Assembly: GCF_020889705.1 (NCBI RefSeq)
Contig: NZ_JACMYP010000061.1
Coordinates: 1-35,935, forward strand
Length of the DNA stretch: 35,935 nt
Direction: 5' to 3'
Source: Bradyrhizobium altum
GTDB lineage: Bacteria; Pseudomonadota; Alphaproteobacteria; Rhizobiales; Xanthobacteraceae
Both the position numbers and the translations under genes were made by a program. The notes under the pieces were generated by a model, which was not told where the DNA came from, ran no database searches, and worked only from the letters and a program-made list of their open reading frames with translations. Positions 31,567 to 35,935 of the stretch are shown here, one piece after another. Within the stretch, counting starts at the first letter, position 1. Every line of letters begins with the position of its first letter.

Positions 31567-34500
31567 TTGAAGGGGGTGGCCCTGGGGCCTTCAGGGATCG
31601 TGCAGTCGAGCATCGGGCGTACATTCGCGGCGTTGAATGCCACCAACGAAGCGATCCTATACGCGAAATCACCAGAAGAATTGTACGGAAAGGTCTGCGA
31701 AGCCGCGTTCTCGAGCGGGAGCTTCCTGGCTACGACCGTCTTTTTGCTGGAGCCGGATACCGGTCGGCTGACATTCGCCGCCGGTTGCGGCGACGATGTC
31801 GCGCGTCTGCGCAGCATCAGGATTTCCACCCTCGCCAACATTCCGGAAGGCGACGGTGTCGCCGGGCGGGCGTTCCGCGATCAGAGCGCCAGCGTCTGCA
31901 ACGACTATGTCAACGATGCCCGTTCGGCGGCCTGGCGCAGCGGCCTCGCGGCGGCCGGCGTCGGTGCGGCGGCGGCGATGCCGCTGGTCTGCAACGGGCG
32001 CAGCGTCGGCGTCTTCATGGTGACCCGGCGCGAGATCGACTCGCTCGGTGAGGAGATCGTGTCGCTGCTGGAGCGCATTGCGGCGAACGTGTCCTTTGCG
32101 CTCGACAATTTCGACCATGAGGCGTCGCGCAAGAGCGGCGAGCGGGCGATGCGCAGGCTCAACCGCATGTTCGGCGCTATCAGCGCAACCAACGAGGCGA
32201 TCCTTCGCGCCAAGACCGAGCACGATCTCTATCAGCGGGTGTGCGACGCCGCGGTGTTCAGCGGAAAATCCTTCGCCACGGTGGTGCTGCTGGCCGAGCC
32301 CGACACCCACTGGCTCGAGCCCGTCGCCGGCACCGGCGAGGCGCTCGACCTGATCACGCAGACGCGCTTTTCGACCGACCCGGACAATCTCTACGGCAAG
32401 GGGATCTGCGGCGAGGCGTTCCGGACCAAACGGCCGTGCATCGAGCACGACATTCCGATATCGACGGGCGCCTCGCAGGCGCAAGCCGGTGAGAGCGGTC
32501 TGATGGCCTGCGTCGCGCTGCCGCTCACCCGGTTCGGCAGGAGCATCGGCGTCCTGATCTTCTTCATCGGCAACTCCTGGGCCCGCGACGAAGAGATCAT
32601 CGCGCTGCTGGCGGGCATCGCCGAGAACGTTTCGGTTGCGCTCGACACGTTCGGCCGCGCCACCGAGAAGGCGAAGGCCGATGCCGAACGCGAGCGGCTG
32701 TCGCGGATGTTCGCGGCGCTGAGCGCGACCAACGAGGCGATCATGCGTGCGCGGTCGCGGCTCGAGATGTTCGAGCTGGTCTGCGCCGCGGCGGCGCATG
32801 GCGGCGGGTTCAACTCCACCAGCATCCTGATCGCAAAACCCGGCGACGATTTTCTGGAGATGATGGCGGTGGCAGGGCCGACCGCCGAGAACGCGCGCCG
32901 CCTCAATGTCTCGCGCAGCGAGGCGCGTCCCGAAGGGCGCGGCGTTTGCGGCAGGGCGTTCCGCTCCCGGCGCGCCTGCATCGACAACGATTTTCTGGGC
33001 GACGTCGTCAACAACCCGTTCCGCGATATCATCGACCGCGAAGATGCGCGATCGGGCGCGGCGTTTCCGTTGATCGTCGACGACGAACCGGTCGGCGTGA
33101 TGCTGTTCATCTCGGCCAAGCGCAACACCTTCTCGGCCGAGTTCGCCGAGCTGCTGCAGCGGCTCGCCGACAACGTCGCCTATGCGCTCGGCAGCTTCGA
33201 TCGCGCCGACGAGAAGGCGCGCACCGAGGAGCAGAAGGAGCGGCTGAGGCGGATGTTCGCGGCGCTGAGCGCGACCAACGAGGCCATCATGCGGGCGAAG
33301 TCCCGCGGCGAGCTGTTCGATCTGGTTTGCGATGCCGCGGCGGTCGGCGGTCAGTTCATCTCGGCCACCATCAGGCTGGTGCGGCGGGGCGAGGTCTTCC
33401 TGGAGAACGTGGCTGCCTCCGGCCCCGACCGGGTACGGGCCCGCGAAGTCCAGTTGTCGGCCGACGCGACGCGCCCGGAGGGACAGACGCTGACCGGCGT
33501 TGCGATCCGCACCCGCAGGCCCTGCATCAGCAACGATTATCTCAGCGACTTTGGCCCCGAGTCGCATGTCTATCCGGTCGTGCGCGACAGCGGCAGCAAG
33601 TCCGGCGCGGCCCTGCCGCTGCTCAAGAACGGCGAGGCGATCGGCGCGCTGGTGTTCCTCTCCGGCGAGTTCAACACCTTCAGTCCGGAGATGATGGCGC
33701 TGCTGCAGCGGCTCACCGAGAACGTGTCGTTTGCGCTGGCCAATTTTGACCGCGCCGACGAGAAGGCGCGGGCCGACGAGCAGAAGGAGCGGCTGTCGCG
33801 GATGTTCGCGGCGCTGAGCGCGACCAACGAGGCGATCATGCGGGCGAAGTCCCGCGCCGAGCTCTACCAACTGGTCTGCGAGGCGGCAGCGACCGGCGGC
33901 AAGTTCACCTCGACCACGATCGCGCTGGTACAGCCCGGCAGCGACTATCTCCGCATCGTCGCGATCGCAGGCCCGGCCGCCGACGGGGCGAGCCAGGTGA
34001 CGCTCTCGACCAGCGAGGAGCACCCCGAGGGGCGCGGCGCCTGCGGCAGGGCGTTCCGGTCGGGCAAGGCCTGCATCATCAACGACTATTTCGCCGATAC
34101 CGGTACCGCGGCGTTCCATGAGCGCGCTCGCCGCGATGGAACGCAGTCCGGTGCTTCGTTTCCGCTGATCGTCAGCGGGGAGGTCGTCGGCGTCACGATC
34201 TTCGTCGCGATCGAGAAGGATACGTTCACGCCTGAGTTCGCCGAGCTGCTGCAGCGGCTCGCCGACAATCTGGCGTTCGCGCTCGAAAGCTTCGATCGCG
34301 CCGACGAGAAGCACAAGGCCGACGAGCGGATCGAATATCTCGCCTCGCATGACAGCCTGACCAATCTGCCGAACCGCGAAACCTTCAACGAGATGCTGCG
34401 TCACGCGATCTCGGCCGCGGACCGCCATCGCCGGCAGCTCGCGGTGCTGTTCATCGATCTCGACCGCTTCAAGGTGATCAACGATTCGCTCGGCCACGAC

Positions 34501-35715
34501 GTCGGCGACATGCTGCTGGTTGCGATCGCCGAGCGGCTGCGCGGTTCGTTGCGCGCGAGCGACGTGGTGGCGCGGCTTGGCGGCGACGAGTTCGTGGTCA
34601 TCCTGGAGGACACTGCCGAACGTCACGACGTCGAGCGCATCGCCGGCGAACTCCTTGTCGCACTGAGCCAACCGATGCAGCTCAGCGGGCACGAGTGCCA
34701 CACCACGGCCTCGATCGGGATTGCGACCTATCCCACCGACGGCTCCGACGTGCAGACGCTCACCAAGAATGCCGACATGGCGATGTATCTCGCCAAGGAG
34801 GACGGCAAGAACGGTTTCCGCTTCTTCTCCAACGAGGTCAGGGCGCAGTCGATCGAGCGCCTGACGATGGAGAGCGCACTGCGCCGCGCGCTGGAGCGCG
34901 ACCAGTTCTCGCTCGAGTATCAGCCCAAGGTCGACATGGCGAGCGGCCAGATCAGCGGCGTCGAGGCGCTGCTGCGCTGGACCCATCCCGAGCTCGGCAA
35001 GGTCTCGCCGGGGCAGTTCATACCGCTCGCCGAGGAGATCGGTCTGATCGTGCCGATCGGCCGCTGGGTGCTGAAGGAAGCCTGCGCGCAGAACATGGCG
35101 TGGCAGCACTGCGGCCTCAAGGCGGTGACGATGGCGGTCAACCTCTCGCCGCGGCAGTTCGGCGATCCGAACCTGCTCGACGACATCGACGAGGCGCTGG
35201 CGGCGAGCGGCATGTCGCCGGCGCTGCTGCAGCTCGAGGTCACCGAGAGCGTGGTGATGCGCAACGTGACGCGCGCGGTCCGCGTGCTCGACGCGATCCA
35301 GCACCGGGGCATTCGCCTTGCGATCGACGATTTCGGCACCGGCTATTCGTCGATGTCGCTGATGAAGGAGTTCCCGATCGACACCATCAAGATCGATCGT
35401 TCCTTCGTGCGCGACCTGCCCGATGATTCCGAGGACGTCGCGATCGCGCAGGCGATCATCAGCATGGGCAAGGCGCTCGGCATGACCATCGTGGCCGAGG
35501 GCGTCGAGACCTCCGAGCAGCAGGAGTTCCTGCGCGCCCATGCCTGCGACGAGATGCAGGGCTTTCTGTTCAGCCGGCCGCTTCCCCCGCGCGATCTCGC
35601 CGAGTTGCTGAAGACATCGCCGGTGCTGACGTCGCCGCCGTTGCAGCCGTCGCTTGACGACGAGGCGATCGGTGAGGCCTGGCCGGATCTAGGGCGGAAA
35701 CGCGCTGTCGTCTGA
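31567..35715 (+). CDS. Cyclic di-GMP signalling protein: five GAF domains, GGDEF and EAL
   Basis: A 1382-residue soluble protein without signal peptide or membrane segment. Five related GAF units begin near residues 18, 200, 380, 562 and 745, each opening with an (F/I)(A/G)A(L/I)xATNEAI motif and linked by charged helices. GGDEF is intact at 1005-1009, with an RxxD inhibitory site at 996-999. EAL is intact at 1133-1135, with QPKVD before it and DDFGTGYSS at 1254. It may therefore both make and destroy c-di-GMP, with ligands of the GAF array setting the balance. The start is uncertain: TTG 31567 opens the frame, GTG 31576 and GTG 31600 are alternatives, and none has a strong ribosome site. The 3' end overlaps the gene on - by 27 bp. 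Confidence 0.9.
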   Translation: MKGVALGPSGIVQSSIGRTFAALNATNEAILYAKSPEELYGKVCEAAFSSGSFLATTVFLLEPDTGRLTFAAGCGDDVARLRSIRISTLANIPEGDGVAGRAFRDQSASVCNDYVNDARSAAWRSGLAAAGVGAAAAMPLVCNGRSVGVFMVTRREIDSLGEEIVSLLERIAANVSFALDNFDHEASRKSGERAMRRLNRMFGAISATNEAILRAKTEHDLYQRVCDAAVFSGKSFATVVLLAEPDTHWLEPVAGTGEALDLITQTRFSTDPDNLYGKGICGEAFRTKRPCIEHDIPISTGASQAQAGESGLMACVALPLTRFGRSIGVLIFFIGNSWARDEEIIALLAGIAENVSVALDTFGRATEKAKADAERERLSRMFAALSATNEAIMRARSRLEMFELVCAAAAHGGGFNSTSILIAKPGDDFLEMMAVAGPTAENARRLNVSRSEARPEGRGVCGRAFRSRRACIDNDFLGDVVNNPFRDIIDREDARSGAAFPLIVDDEPVGVMLFISAKRNTFSAEFAELLQRLADNVAYALGSFDRADEKARTEEQKERLRRMFAALSATNEAIMRAKSRGELFDLVCDAAAVGGQFISATIRLVRRGEVFLENVAASGPDRVRAREVQLSADATRPEGQTLTGVAIRTRRPCISNDYLSDFGPESHVYPVVRDSGSKSGAALPLLKNGEAIGALVFLSGEFNTFSPEMMALLQRLTENVSFALANFDRADEKARADEQKERLSRMFAALSATNEAIMRAKSRAELYQLVCEAAATGGKFTSTTIALVQPGSDYLRIVAIAGPAADGASQVTLSTSEEHPEGRGACGRAFRSGKACIINDYFADTGTAAFHERARRDGTQSGASFPLIVSGEVVGVTIFVAIEKDTFTPEFAELLQRLADNLAFALESFDRADEKHKADERIEYLASHDSLTNLPNRETFNEMLRHAISAADRHRRQLAVLFIDLDRFKVINDSLGHDVGDMLLVAIAERLRGSLRASDVVARLGGDEFVVILEDTAERHDVERIAGELLVALSQPMQLSGHECHTTASIGIATYPTDGSDVQTLTKNADMAMYLAKEDGKNGFRFFSNEVRAQSIERLTMESALRRALERDQFSLEYQPKVDMASGQISGVEALLRWTHPELGKVSPGQFIPLAEEIGLIVPIGRWVLKEACAQNMAWQHCGLKAVTMAVNLSPRQFGDPNLLDDIDEALAASGMSPALLQLEVTESVVMRNVTRAVRVLDAIQHRGIRLAIDDFGTGYSSMSLMKEFPIDTIKIDRSFVRDLPDDSEDVAIAQAIISMGKALGMTIVAEGVETSEQQEFLRAHACDEMQGFLFSRPLPPRDLAELLKTSPVLTSPPLQPSLDDEAIGEAWPDLGRKRAVV

Positions 35716-35935
35716 CGGCTGCACGGGCAGGTCGCGGACGTCGGAATCGGTGGATGCGATCAAGCGCGAGAAATCATAGGGCCAGGACGGTATCGCCTGG
35801 CCGGCCAGGGTCTGGCGCAGTGCCGCCGACGCCTCCGCAAAACTCGCCCCGTCGGGCAGGCGGAACCGGCGGCACCAATTGGACGGCAGCGGTTCGGCGG
35901 CATTGCGCATCTCGAATGCCGGTCCCCACCACCAC
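35689..35935 (-). CDS. Unidentified protein, C-terminal part (runs off the window)
   Basis: The frame is open to the right edge and reads WWWGPAFEMRNAAEPLPSN into a soluble tail of 82 codons that ends PSDDSAFPP. There is an ATG at 35910, but no ribosome site precedes it and the frame continues upstream, so this is probably the end of a longer gene. I do not recognise the family. The coding use looks normal for the window. It converges on the GAF-GGDEF-EAL gene and overlaps its end by 27 bp. Confidence 0.55.
   Translation of the reverse strand, partial: WWWGPAFEMRNAAEPLPSNWCRRFRLPDGASFAEASAALRQTLAGQAIPSWPYDFSRLIASTDSDVRDLPVQPSDDSAFPP

Noticed and set aside
32704..34320. Tandem DNA repeat or assembly duplication inside the GAF gene
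   Set aside because: The units have diverged in sequence over most of their length and keep the frame, so they are real domain duplications, not an assembly artefact.
31669..35541. 1290-codon open frame on - opposite the GAF-GGDEF-EAL gene
   Set aside because: It repeats because the sense gene repeats. The composition is that of a shadow frame, and the sense strand has the catalytic motifs.

Overview
The window is high-GC DNA from an alphaproteobacterium, most likely Bradyrhizobium or a close relative in the Nitrobacteraceae. This rests on the GC-biased codon use, the density of transporters and small regulators, and many copies of short palindromic intergenic repeats of the type seen in Bradyrhizobium and Rhodopseudomonas. 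The genus call is inference; there is no rRNA or other taxonomic marker here. I see no phage, plasmid, IS element, tRNA or CRISPR array.

Layout, left to right. (1) 163-5804: a metabolite:H+ symporter (MFS) and an IclR regulator on +, facing a tripartite tricarboxylate transporter operon tctC-tctB-tctA on -. (2) 6186-11795: an operon-like run on + with a small conserved protein, an alpha/beta hydrolase, a complete GltIJKL-type glutamate/aspartate ABC transporter, then a D-amino-acid aminotransferase after a repeat. (3) 12013-16649: a two-part drug efflux system (HlyD/EmrA-like adaptor, EmrB-like 14-helix MFS pump) with an AhpD-like protein on -, and a divergent LysR regulator on +. A 50-bp sequence in front of both the adaptor and the pump looks like a twin operator. 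(4) 16869-19677: an orphan TctC-type receptor, a DUF3311 small membrane protein and an MctP-like monocarboxylate symporter whose frame is broken by one TGA codon near the C-terminus. (5) 19648-23736: a fused indolepyruvate:ferredoxin oxidoreductase on - and a divergent Lrp/AsnC regulator with palindromic operator candidates between them. (6) 23737-26251: a repeat cluster, a small membrane protein and a secreted dimeric-barrel protein on -, and a divergent LysR regulator. (7) 26442-31195: a Tat-exported beta-lactamase-fold hydrolase, then a tight three-gene operon (Ldh-family dehydrogenase, flavin-dependent monooxygenase, fumarylacetoacetase-family hydrolase). (8) 31567-35715: a 1382-residue c-di-GMP protein with five tandem GAF domains before GGDEF and EAL, and the tail of an unidentified gene on - running off the right edge.

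The common theme is uptake and breakdown of organic acids, amino acids and aromatic or keto acids, with a local regulator beside most modules. No clearly unprecedented system is visible. The observations most worth following are the MctP nonsense codon, the duplicated operator of the efflux locus, the Lrp operators, and the five-GAF signalling protein.
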